DNA of 64,000 nucleotides from Sinohyriopsis cumingii. Taxonomy: Eukaryota; Mollusca; Bivalvia; Unionida; Unionidae. Each line of letters starts with the position of its first letter. Position 1 is the first letter of the stretch. The stretch is taken from contig CM068827.1 of assembly GCA_028554795.2 (NCBI GenBank), positions 77,826,677 through 77,890,676 on the forward strand, read 5' to 3'. The translations under genes were made by a program, and so were the position numbers. This document shows positions 23,226 to 34,481 of the stretch, one piece after another. The notes below the pieces were generated by a model. That model made no database searches. It was not told the origin of the DNA and saw nothing but the letters and a program-made list of their open reading frames with translations.

Positions 23226-23422
23226 TGGTATTATTCTTACTGTTCAACCCCGGACAGCTTTGAAACAACCAGTCGTAACACTAACTCCTAATGCTGAGCG
23301 CCAAGCGAGGCAGCTGTTAGTACCAATTTTGTGAGTCTTTGGTATGACTCGGCTGGGGATAGAACCCACGACCTCCAGTGTCCGAGTCGGACGCTCTAAC
23401 CACTAAGCCACCGGAGCAGTTA
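23226..23422 (-). mobile_element. SINE-B, 5' half of the split copy, with tRNA-like head
   Basis: On the minus strand the head reads 'ctccggtggcttagtggttagagcg' (A box) and 'gtgggttctatcccc' (B box). It continues through 'gactcacaaaattgg' and 'cgcttggcgctcagcattaggag' to 'gttacgactggtt'. It then meets the LINE 5' end near 23225-23260. Together with 20139-20284 it forms one almost complete SINE-B. The A and B boxes are the best preserved of the family here. Confidence 0.85.
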
Positions 23423-23917
23423 AAGAAGTATGTGATTTTAAGCATAGATATGAATAAATTATATGTGTTAGGACAAAATTATGAGCAAGTCCATCCTGTT
23501 AGACGATTTGTTAACCACGACGCATTTACTTTTTTTACTATCACAAACTATAATGTAGGATGCACGTGTGCTCTAGATGCCTTTAAATAACGAATGAGGC
23601 GTATACTTTTTTATTTACCATGATTGCAGCGTGTATTTAGTTTAGTGCTGCCTGACAGAATATCAAGGTTGGATTTTATCTGTTTGTTTCTGAAAGGCTA
23701 TAGCAATGATTTATTGGAACTGATGGTTGGACATGTTCTTGTTAATACCTAGACGGCCTTGGCGATGTTTTAATGATTACAATAATAGAAACCCATTTAT
23801 ACTTTGTAAATCCACTGAGGTTTAGACATATTGGCGTGATAAAATGTCAATTTGTTCCAAGTTTATTTATAGAGCAAAACGTGTTCTTCAGTACAGAATC
23901 ATTAGGAGAGAAAAATA
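23423..23917. other. Unassigned sequence
   Basis: No feature is recognised. Short plus-strand open frames (23378-23590, 23773-23982) overlap the SINE head or R1 and have no family resemblance. Confidence 0.5.
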
Positions 23918-25232
23918 ATTTTATTCTGCAAAATTGTAACACAGCATCTCATTTAACTGTGAAACAAGGCAAGATATCATGAAATCATGCTTTTTAAAAG
24001 TGTTAAGGAAATTCATGTTTATCAAGGAAAAGATGGCAAAAACAGGTGGCCATCCACCAATATTGTGTATCCTAGTGCAATCAGGAAAAGATAGTAAATG
24101 GAAAAATTATTGAAATAAAATATCTCACAGTTAAACATAATTGGATATTTTCGTGAACAAATATTATGAGCAGAAATCATTTTATTTTACTAACTTTATT
24201 CAAACTAAGATGAAAACCTTTATATTAAGTACAGGATGTTAAATAGTTAAAAGAATATTTCAGATTTCACAGTCATATTCTGACGCAAGCGTTTGAATAC
24301 TAGTCATGATTATAAGACAAAGAGTTCAATGGCAACATTTCATAAGGTAATTTTGGTCCTTTTCTTTGAAAAAAATTGATCCGCATTTTAATTAAATACA
24401 AGCAAAAACAAATGTATGCACATCGCCGCATTGTTAAGTAAAATGTAATAGATGCAATTATGTTAAAATTAACTACATGAAAGAAATAACTCTGTGCATG
24501 GTCTTACCTGGCTTTATTTCAGATTGTGTTGACATTATTTAGAATGGGAATATAAATTACACTGTATAGCATACAAACAATCTTTTGTTGATCTCAGTAA
24601 CATAATCCAAAGTTTTATTGTTTGAATTGACTAAAAGCCCCAGTTAATGACTTTTTCCAAGAAAATTATAGAGCACATTGTATTTCCAGAGAATATTAAA
24701 TAAATTTCACCCAAATCAAAATATCAACATAAATGATTTTTTTGTAGATATTATCGCAGGAATAATTTTTTCTTCCTGTAAATAACATTAAATAAAAAAA
24801 TCTAAATAAGACAAGAGACATGATGTAGGACAAACGTTCATGTAAAAAAACAATCCAAGCTATAAATTAGAAAGGTCTTCTACTCACGTTATACTAAAGA
24901 ACATAATAAATATAATGCCACTGACTCATACTAAGATAATGATCCTAATATTTAACTAACATCACAGGGAAATACTGACGATGTATTAGTTGTTAACAGA
25001 ATAAACATTCAATGATTCTGGTCAGGTAGACATAGAATTTGATCTTGGACAAGGTCAGCTACAAAATACAATTTTACATAATCTATAGCATGAAATAAAT
25101 AAAATGCTAACAAACATTGCAAATTAAATATGCATAAAAATACATATTTCATCTATATCACAATTTACTGTGTGTAGAGAGAGCAATAGATTCATAAATA
25201 GGTTGCAGATAAATAGAAAATGGGTAACTCCA
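23918..25232. repeat. AT-rich interspersed repeat R1, copy 1
   Basis: The segment is collinear with 58854-60925 at high identity ('aaacaaggcaagatatc', 'gtggccatccaccaatattgtgtatcctagtg', 'atggtctta.ctggctttatttcaga'). Compared with copy 2 it lacks a 610-bp segment at about 24578 and has a single unit of what is a six-fold 31-bp tandem there. No coding domain is visible. It could be a non-autonomous transposon or a segmental duplication. No clear terminal repeats are seen. Confidence 0.8.
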
Positions 25233-25279
25233 TCCTTCCATCCATACGTATGTACGCACGCACATACCTGCATACATAA

Positions 25280-25492
<213 letters not shown>

Positions 25493-25537
25493 CACACACA
25501 TATATACATACATACCCACCGCTCCGGTGGCTTTCGA

Positions 25538-25720
<183 letters not shown>

Positions 25721-25732
25721 GGTTTGAGTTTC

Positions 25733-27117
25733 TGTCCCCGCCCAAAGACATATGACAGAGGTAAGCTGAAAAAGGACACCGAGGAGTTCAGCCGCTGACT
25801 AAAACTCAAGGTCCACTTTGCCTTGCAGCCAATAAATGAATCCGTGGAAAAGCTAAGCTGCGACCAAACCATATTCAGAAAAAAAAGTAATTGGACCCCA
25901 CCAAAAAGTTCACTTCCAAATCTAGAAGCCTTTCTCAACTCAGTTGAAAACGACACTTCCCAACACTTCAACCATACTAACATATACTCTAACTTGACAA
26001 AAGAAGAAAAAGATGCACAACAAGCATTGAAAAGAGGAACATACATCATAATTAAGCCTGCAGATAAGGGTTCAGCAGTGGTCGTTACGAATATGGAAAA
26101 CTACATTAGTGAAGCAAATAGGCAACTAAGTGACGCTAGGTTCTACCAAAAACTAGACCATGATCCAACACTGAAATATACAAAAACCATCACAAATATT
26201 ATTGACAAGGCGTACCAAATCGGGCACATATACCAGCAAACGAAAAACTACTTAAGCCCAGAAAACCCAAGGGCAGGTAGATTTTATCTTCTACCTAAAA
26301 TCCACAAACAAAGAAACCCGGGCAGACCTATAATCTCTGGTAGCGGGCATCCCACAGAAAGGATATCAGAATATTTGAATCATTTCATGAGACCACATGT
26401 CCACAAATTACCATAATATCTTCGGGACACAACAGATTACCTCATAAAAAGCAAAGCAAGCGAACTGTTACTGCCAGATACATTGCTTGTTTCCTTAGAC
26501 GTCACATCTTTATATACTAACATACCACACAACGAAGGGATACAGGCATGTAGAGAAGCTTGGGAAACACGAACTATAGACAAACCACCCACTCACTTCC
26601 TAGTCAAACTCATGGAGTATGTCCTAAAACGTAATAACTTTGAATTTAATGAAGAAAACTACCTGCAAATCAATGGAACCGTAATGGTACAAAAATGGCT
26701 CCTTCGTATGCAAATATTTTTACGGGAAAACTGGAGGGTCAACTCTTAACATCGGTGGAATTTGCACCATACCAGTGGGTGCACGTCATCGATGATATAG
26801 AAATGAAGTGGCAACATGGAAGAGAAAATCTGGATGATTTCATATCAAAGGCAAACAACTTCCATCCATCAATAAAATTCACGGCAGAAGACTCCAACTC
26901 AAACCACTTTTTCCTGGACACAACAACCAGACTGGTAGAAAAGAAACTCCATATAGACATATACTATCAACCAGCCGACAAACACAAGTATCTCCTCCCA
27001 ACCAGCTGCCATCCAAAACACTACATCAGGAACATCCCATATAGCCAAGCACTGAGGATACGCAGAATTTGCTCCGATGATGAAACATTCCAAAAAAGGT
27101 CTGAAGAGTTATCTTAA
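25733..27117 (+). pseudogene. PLE reverse transcriptase
   Basis: PLE RTs are telomerase-like enzymes that prime on nicked DNA or chromosome ends (family knowledge). In order there is 'IIIKPADKGSAVVV' (26045-26086), 'RFYLLPKIHK' (26279-26308), 'RPIISGSG' (26324-26347), motif A '[14 protein letters not shown]' (about 26488-26530), motif B '[12 protein letters not shown]' (about 26690-26727), and motif C 'VIDDIEMKW' (about 26787-26813, normally YIDDI). Then come 'HFFLDT' and 'YYQPADKHKYLLPTSCHP'. A stop follows 'HKLP' at about 26414, a frame change lies near 26690 and a stop at 27117. The catalytic DD pair in motif C is retained. The N-terminus is missing. Confidence 0.9.
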
Positions 27118-27478
27118 CATTTGACTTACCGAGGCTATGACAAAGACCTGATTGCGGATGAAACCAAAGGGCGAAACAAACAAACCGGAATGACCTACTA
27201 AAATATAGAGAGAAGGAAAAGGCTGATAGGACACCATTTATCCTGACCTACCATCCAGACAACACTAAAGTAGGTAAAATCATCACGAAACACTGGCCCA
27301 TCGTGGAATCGTGTGACGCACTAAAGTTAATACTACCGAACCAACCTGTAGTAGCCTACCGGAGACAAAAAACCTCAAGGACTTCCTGGTCAGGGCGAAG
27401 CTAACGCCTTTCACTAACAAAGGCCACAATAGTCAATCTGGCCCCTGTGGCGATAAAAGGTGCAAAACCTGCCAAAAT
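27118..27478 (+). pseudogene. PLE linker region between RT and endonuclease
   Basis: Conceptual translation in shifting frames gives PLE-like connector text ('RGYDKDLI', 'PFILTYHPDNTKVGKIITKHW', 'LILPNQPVVAYRR'), continuing the element between RT and GIY-YIG. At least two frameshifts are present. Confidence 0.7.
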
Positions 27479-27880
27479 ATGATAGAAACAAGGACATTTT
27501 CTAGCACTGTAACTAGAGAAAAACTGAACATACATGGATCAAACAAAACGTGCAAAACAGAGAATGTAATTTATCTCATCACATGTAAGATCTGTATCAT
27601 CCAGTATGTCGGACAAACTGAAAAACTACACAAAATGACCAGCCTTTATAGATCTGATGGGATGACAAAGAAGCTGTACAGAAGCCCAGTTGCAGAACAT
27701 TTCTCCTCCCATGGCCACACTTTCAGTGATGTAACACTTATAGCAATTGTTTACAACCCCAAATGGAGTTCCGAAACCAGGTAAGAAAAGGAATCTTACT
27801 GGATACACCGCCTTAGCACATTCAAACCAAGCGGTTTAAACCAAGAAGATTTGAAGAAGAAAAAAAGAACAGCCATTCAC
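27479..27880 (+). pseudogene. PLE GIY-YIG endonuclease segment
   Basis: 'NVIYLITCKICIIQYVGQT' (27563-27619) is the GIY-YIG core in its PLE form (Y-L-I...Y-V-G). It is followed by 'SPVAEHFSSHGHTFSDV', which carries the conserved His and hydrophobic positions. The frame stops at 27782, and 'ESYWIHRLSTFKPSGLNQED' follows in part just after in the same direction; this is the usual C-terminal end (E..WI..L.T..P.GLN). The usual Arg-rich stretch after 'GQT' is shortened to 'EKLHKMTSLYRSDG'. The module nicks target DNA in active elements. Here it is degraded. Confidence 0.85.
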
Positions 27881-28115
27881 AAATAAAATTACCTTTTTGC
27901 AGCCGGCATGTTCTCTTTTCAATAATTCTCAAAATTTGCTTATTAGTCACCCAATAACCTATAATTACAACTATAACAATGAAATATCCGGGATATAATT
28001 TGCTCGTACATAACATAGCAGATGACGCTCTGGCACATCCATTTCTAGGTCAATATAAAATATCTTTCAACATCTGCAACAAGTCATAGTCATACAAAGT
28101 TTTACAAAGTCAACG

Positions 28116-28195
28116 GTTTGTCTGTTTCATTTGTTTGTCTTGTCTATGTTTTCTATTTGCCTTTGAAAAAGACTCATTAAGAGTCGAAAGCGCTT
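28116..28195 (+). repeat. PLE right inverted terminal repeat with hammerhead-like fold
   Basis: The repeat (28116-28179) runs into 'gactc-attaa-gagtc' (28171-28185), a 5-bp stem with a 5-base loop, followed at once by 'GAAA' (28186-28189) and a short 'agc...gct' stem. Hammerhead ribozymes have stem II closed by a helix whose 3' strand leads into GAAA. The preceding core should be CUGANGA, but here it reads 'ttgaaaa', so two core bases differ and the fold is probably degenerate. Confidence 0.55.
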
Positions 28196-29204
28196 ATGCT
28201 AGCTAGATACTAGTTTTGCACTGTTCGTAGTCAGTTTATTATATATAATTCTGTTCAAAGAGTGGCATTTGACCTCTTGCTATCATCTTTGTTTTAGGAC
28301 GGACATAATATATTTCATCTGTGATTTGTACTCTCATATTGCCAGTGGTATAAGTCTCCTTTACGTCTCCATAGACAGGTCCTTTTCTCCGTTAAGTGCA
28401 AATGTACAATAAAATTTGCTTGTACATTTACAACTGTATCTTGCAGCTTTGTTTTGCTAATTTATTGCAGGACTTGAGCTAATGTTTATGTGAAATCTTT
28501 TTCCTATAAAGGCGAAATTTTATGCTGACGGCATTTTTACATTGTGCCCTTTTATCTGATACCCTAACGATGACCTTGGTGAAGTTGTTTTGATTGTAGC
28601 TTAAAGCATTTTTTTTTCATTATACCGTATTCTGACACTTAATGATAAATTAATGCGATTTTTTGGATGAATTTATAATGGGATATGATAACTATAACTT
28701 AATTGCATGTTCATCTATTCACCTGCTCAGGAAACACTTGGCAAGATACGAAAAAAAAATAATAAAAAAATAAGGAGAGAGAAAGATTTGTGCGATACGA
28801 TGAATGTAAATAAAAAGGAAATGGTTTCATGCAAAAGATGAAGGATATGAAAACATTATGGAACTATTTTAAATGATTGTTCTAGCAATTTAAATAATTT
28901 GTTTGCTCTAAAACAGATAAATAATTTTCATTGGGTATTTATCGTGAGAACAGTTTAATATCTGAAAATACAAACTATGAGAAATTTAGAAGTAAAGCTT
29001 CTTTTGTTCAATAATAATTTTTGATTTATTATTCACTTTCTAAAACATGTGATAAAACTGAATTCCATTGCACATATTTATATTCTAATTTATCAATTTC
29101 ACCTCAAGCAAGAATAATTATAGTGAAATGCAATGCAAACAAATGTCTGTTGAACAGAAAAGTGAAAATTCATATAACAAGAATAAAACGGCCAATACCC
29201 AGTG
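28196..29204. other. Unassigned AT-rich sequence
   Basis: No domain or repeat is recognised. Short A-rich runs occur around 28750-28790. Confidence 0.5.
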
Positions 29205-29208
29205 CAAC

Positions 29209-29241
<33 letters not shown>

Positions 29242-29247
29242 TGTATG

Positions 29248-29338
<91 letters not shown>
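29205..29338. repeat. (TATG)n-(TA)n compound microsatellite
   Basis: About ten 'tatg' units (29213-29252) pass into a TA run ending at 29338. Confidence 0.97.
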
Positions 29339-29342
<4 letters not shown>

Positions 29343-29384
29343 AGATATATGGTTATGTATGTACATGCATACTTGTATCTGTAT

Positions 29385-30955
29385 CTATGAGTATATTATG
29401 TATATATGTATCTGTGTGTTTATATTATGTATACGTGTATCTGTATCTGTGTGCATATTATGTATACGTGTATCTGTATCTGTGTGCATATTATGTATAC
29501 GTGTATCTGTATCTGTGTGTATATTATGTATACGTGTAACTGTATCTGTGTGTATATTATCTATACGTGTATCTGTATATGTGTGTATATTATGTGTATG
29601 TGTATCTATATCAATGTGTTTATTATGTATATGTGTATCTGTATCTGTGTGCATATTATGTATACGTGTATCTGTATCTGTGTGTATATTATGCATACGT
29701 GTATCTGTATCTGTGCGTATATTATGTATACGTGTATCTGTATCTGTGTGTGTATCATGTATACGTGTATCTGTATCTATGTGTATATTATGTATATGTG
29801 TATCTGTATCTGTGTGCATATTATGTATACGTGTATCTGTATCTGTGTGCATATTATGTATACGTGTATCTGTATCTGTGTGCATATTATGTATACGTGT
29901 ATCTGTATCTGTGTGTATGTTATGTATATGTGTATCTGTATCTATGTGTATCTGTGTCTGTGTGCATATTATGTATACGTGTATCTGTATCTGTGTGTAT
30001 ATTATGTATACGTGTATCTGTATCTATGTGTATATTATGCATAAGTGTATCTGTATCTGTGTATATTATGTATACCTGTATCCTTATATATGTGTATATT
30101 ATGTATACGTGTATCTGTATGTGTGTATATTATGTATACGTGTATCTGTATGTGTGTATATTATGTATATGTGTATCTGTATCTGTGTGCATATTATGTA
30201 TACATGTATCTGTATCTGTGTGCATATTATGTATACGTGTATCTGTATCTGTGTGTATATTATGTATACGTGTATCTGTATCCATGTGTATATTATGTAT
30301 ACGTGTATCTGTATCTGTGTGTATATTATGTATACGTTATCTGTATCTATGTGTATATTAGGTATACGTGTATCAGTATCTGTGTGTATATTATGTATAT
30401 GTGTATCTGTATCTGTGTGTATATTATGTATATGTGTATCTGTAGTTGTGTGTATATTATGTATACGTGTATCTTTATTTATGTGTATATTATGTATACG
30501 TGTATCTGTATGTGTGTATGTTATGCATACGTGTATCTGTATGTGTGTATATTATGTATACGTGTATCTGTATCTGTGTGTGTATTATGTATACCTGTAT
30601 CTGTATCTGTGTGTATGTTATGTATGTGTGTATCTGTATATGTATGTATTGTATGTATACGTGTATCTGTATCTGTTTATATTATATATATGTGTATCTG
30701 TATTTGTGTGTATATTATGTATACGTGTATCTGTGTCTGAGGATATATTATGTATCTGTATCTGTGTGTATATTATGTATATGTGTATCTGTAGTTGTGT
30801 GTATATTATATATACGTGTATCTGTATCTGTGTTTATATGTTTGTATATGTGTATGTGGATATGTGTGTATATATTAAGTATATGTGTATCTGTATATGT
30901 GTGTATTATGTATATGTGTATCTGTATCTGTGTGGATATATTATATATGTTTACA
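29385..30955 (+). repeat. 33-bp minisatellite, about 47 units
   Basis: The unit is close to 'gtgtatattatgtatacgtg' followed by 'tatctgtatct'. It is repeated head to tail with point differences ('tgcatattatg', 'tatgtgtatctg') and some shortened units. Because 33 is divisible by 3 and no unit contains an in-frame stop in the plus frames, very long open frames result (up to 616 codons from 29128 to 30978). Their products are 11-residue repeats such as '[11 protein letters not shown]' and '[11 protein letters not shown]'. Three frames and the opposite strand are all open, which argues against coding. Confidence 0.95.
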
Positions 30956-30974
30956 CAATACCTGCATTAGGAGG

Positions 30975-31415
30975 ATAACCCCATGTTTACACACCATCGT
31001 TAGGAGGAACACTGACATTAGGATGATATCCTCTTAATGCTTCCTCTTAATGTATGTGGAGTAACATGTGAAAATATTAAAGTATTGGAATTTGTGTGAT
31101 TTCTGAAGTTAGATCGTAGTCAACTTTGGTCATACTTGTTGGGCCGAAATCTTGAATGGGTATGATAAAAAGTAAATAAAGCGTATAAAACAATATTTCT
31201 CGACATTATCTGACATACCTTGAGATGACCTGATTGAAATGTGTACCCACTGTCACTGGAGGGGCTTGTTAAAAATATCCGGAATAGCAAAAAATATATA
31301 TTTATTAATTTTCTAAGATTAATGATAATTGTTTATAAATGAGTGAATACACACCTGATTTGTGCAGTCCTCTCAACGTTGGTGTGTAAACATGTCGCAT
31401 GATACGTCCTCGCAT
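30975..31415. mobile_element. Small inverted-repeat (MITE-like) element
   Basis: 'catgtttacacaccatcgttaggaggaacactg' (30982-31014, in two parts) is mirrored by the reverse complement of 31365-31394, which shares 'catgtttacacacca' exactly and then 'cgtt' and 'gagga' with small changes. The 350 bp between have no coding content. Further copies of 'gtgtgtaaac' and 'cctctcaacgtt' at 31420-31490 suggest partial duplication of one end. Target-site duplications could not be settled. Confidence 0.45.
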
Positions 31416-31577
31416 TGTTTGTGTGTAAACAATTTAACTATTGAAATATCTCTTGTTGATGTTGATACCAATGATACGTCCTCTCAACGTTAATGGGTAG
31501 TCAATTCAGCAGGTTATATTTGACGCATGTAGCCAGTAGTGTGCTGACGTGCCGTTAAATCATACATGCATGCATAC

Positions 31578-31705
31578 ATTTCTCGTGGGTCGGTGGTTCT
31601 CCCCGGGGTTTTCCCGGGTTCTTCATCCATCATTAATACTGGCCGCCAAGCATAGCCTATCGTGTGCTGAAAAATGACGTTAAACCCACAACAACAACAA
31701 CAACA
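31578..31705 (+). mobile_element. SINE-A, 5'-truncated copy, plus strand
   Basis: It contains only the SINE-A 3' part: 'tttctcgtgggtcggtggttc', 'ccggggttttcccgggttcttc', 'actggccgcca', 'agcctatcgtgtgctgaaaaatg' and a (CAA)n tail. It lacks the tRNA head. High similarity to 35755-35890 suggests a fairly young insertion. Confidence 0.88.
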
Positions 31706-31800
31706 TACACACATACATCCATACATACATACATAAGTACATACATACATACATACATACATACATACATACATACATACATACATACATACATACATAC
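31706..31800. repeat. (ACAT)n microsatellite
   Basis: A tetranucleotide run of 'acat' units follows directly after the (CAA)n tail of the SINE, apart from a few irregular units at its start. Confidence 0.95.
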
Positions 31801-31806
31801 CACCCT

Positions 31807-31927
31807 GCAGGTATGTAATATTCATAGGTTGAACGAGTTTTTCGGATGGAATACTGCACGAGCACGGGAGTGCAGTATATCCATCTGACAAAACGAGTCC
31901 ATATTATCCCATACAAATGCAGTAACC
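31807..31927. repeat. Imperfect palindrome (hairpin) at the end of E1 copy B
   Basis: The left arm 31807-31859 ('gcaggtatgtaatattcat...gaacgagtttttcggatggaatactgcac') pairs with the right arm 31869-31926 ('agtgcagtatatccatctgacaaaacg...atattatcccatac...gcagtaac'). It is homologous to 2565-2690. Confidence 0.8.
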
Positions 31928-33013
31928 TTTTATTATATGCTAAATTTTCTTATTGTACCTAATGCTTAATTATATTAACAAAATAACTACAAGAGACAAA
32001 GTACCTGGATGTATGCCGCATTTCAAACTAAATACTAAAGCGCAGCTTCATCATTACACAAGAACAAAATTATTACTGCGCACATAACTCCGCCCAGATA
32101 CATTTGAATTTAGTCGCGCGCTAGATAGACATAACTTTCGAAAGAACATGGCGTGTCTAGTTAAAATTGAAATTTGGAGTCATATTGTGAATGAATGCGC
32201 ATTGCAACAACTTTTCCATTTGATCTGGAATGAATATATTTTGGCATTTGTTTCGATTCTATGAAATTTCGTGATTATGGACTGGATTTATATGTGACAA
32301 TTCCACATGAAATACATAGGATTCAAGAAGCGAGGGAGAAGCATGTTGATATCTGCAAATGTGTTTCTGTTTCTGTCATTCAATGTTTGAAATCATAATA
32401 TGGGAAAAAAATGAAGTCCTTCTATTGCAATTATCACAAAGACGCTATGGAATTTAATGCTTATTTCATTTTGAGTGCAGCAAGGGGAATGTAATTGCAC
32501 TTATCATCGAAATTACAGTACAATTTCAAAATGTGTATTCAAGATTGATAACATATGACATGGCTAGTGTAATTCGGATTTGCAGAAGTAAGAAAGTACA
32601 TTTTGAGGAAATTCAGGATTTAAAACTGTAAGTATATTTTTGGCCATTCTTATCACCAGTTAAAGAAGACAGTATATGACTTATCACTTGTATGTTATTT
32701 GTAAGGACCTTTTCTTGCGTCTTTTTATAGCTAGCCTAAACATTGTATCGAGAACGTTAACGCAGAATGTGCCAAAGCAGCTGGTATGTGACAGTCCACG
32801 AAACATCTGCTTTAGTTATTTCAGCAAAAAATTTAAACAACTACAACATAAAGTGCCTACTACGCGAGTGAACATTATTTGTTTACAAATCAAAAGTGCT
32901 GGCGTCTGCGTCCATTGTTTGTTTACAATAGAAAGTAGTTCCTTTATGAGTGCAGTATGAAGTTGCGCGCGAGTTCAGTATCGTAAAATATTATACGATT
33001 CTGACAATCAAAG
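31807..33013 (+). mobile_element. Non-autonomous element E1, copy B, inverted relative to copy A
   Basis: It aligns in reverse orientation with 1462-2699 along its whole length, ending at the TTAA at 33014-33017. The end near 31807-31927 is a long imperfect palindrome like that of copy A. The frame corresponding to 2002-2202 reads 'EAREKHVDICKCVSVSV' (against 'EAREKRVDICRCVSVSV') but has a stop in the middle. No transposase is seen. The TTAA end directly adjoins a second, different element. Confidence 0.7.
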
Positions 33014-34436
33014 TTAAAGGTCACAGGCCATACTCTAATATTTTCCTATTTATATCAGATTTGCATTACATGATTAAAAATAGTTATACTCGCACAAAAA
33101 AAGCACAAAAAAAATTATCACGTGTAAAGAAGAAATATTAATTTAATTACTCGAAATAGAATTATACAACGCTGTTACTTCCCCTTAGTTACGATTTCCC
33201 ACCTATAGAGGACGCAACCGGAAATGACGTACATTTATCCCTACAAGACGAAGTACATGCTTCTTATTGTGGAAAAATTAAACACTATAAACTATGGATA
33301 GGGAATATTTTAGATCAAACAAAAAGAAAACTAATTTACTGTTCAGCCTTATATCGGTATGCGTGCACGACTCACTAGATTGTGTCGCTTTCAAAACTCT
33401 TCCATTGTTTCAATTTATTTTGAAAATTCCCGTTAATACGGGTAAAAAGAATCAATGCTGGGTTCCCTGTGTCAGCAGACTTTATAAAAAAAAAGATGAA
33501 AGAAGCCGGCACACTTAAAGAATCCAAAGGAACCAAAACTTGACTTCCTTTTGTCGGCCGACTTACGAAGAAAAAATCGGCACACTAAAACGATAACAAA
33601 GTCAAGTTTCCGGGGTTGGCTTGCATTGTAATAAAATAACCTATGTATTTAATATCCTGTCGGTAGGTTTAAACAATGAGTTTATTGCTCCATGCCAGTT
33701 GTGTTTATCAACCGGGCTTCTATTTGTTTGTCATATGTAATCATAATTGACGTTTGCAGGGTAAATATTATACATAATAATAACTTACTTTAATAATACA
33801 TTTGTCACCCATGCTAGCAAAAAGATTATCATTTGCTCTCACATTGAATGCATTTTAAAATAATGATTTTTTATTTATTTGCGGGATACCGACTTATAGT
33901 TAACCTGGATCCAATACAATCTAGGTCAGTTTGCAATAAGTAACTTATCATGCGTAAATGGCAGGTGCCTTCAAGCAGTCGGGTAATACTTTCGTCTCAT
34001 TTGCGACTTTGTTATTTGACATAAGCAATACACACTATACTAAGGATGCATACGCAAGCCGGCATCCGCTACATATACGGAGTTCGTGGATATATATTTT
34101 TAAAAAATAATTTTCACATGATGAAAAAAGAAGGAATATATGATAACAATGCAAGGTTAATTTCTTTCATTTTATTTTCAACCAAGTATATGTTTATCAA
34201 TTTATTTTGTACTGTGAGTGTGTGTGTGTGTGGCGCAAATTAAACACAAAATTATTTCCTTTCTAATTTGTACGGAATAATGGAGCAAATATGATTGACA
34301 ATATTGACCAGTAATGACAAGCTTTCAAATTACGCGCGCAAACACTAAGACAACTTGAAAAATAAAAACAAACAATGAAATTAACTGGTAAGAGCTTCAT
34401 ATTGCAGCAACTAAATACTGACAAAATGCACAGCAT

Positions 34437-34481
<45 letters not shown>

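Noticed and set aside
23330..23422. A functional tRNA gene on the minus strand
   Set aside because: It is the tRNA-like head of SINE-B. No clean acceptor stem is seen, and the body and other copies identify it as a SINE.
25516..25530. A SINE-B head fragment at the left edge of the PLE ('gctccggtggctt' shared with SINE-B)
   Set aside because: The 13-bp match is short, and the same bases form a hairpin consistent with the PLE terminus. No further SINE sequence follows.
29128..30978. A 616-codon cysteine-rich repeat protein
   Set aside because: The frame follows from a 33-bp minisatellite without stops. Other frames and the reverse strand are equally open, and no promoter or splice evidence exists.
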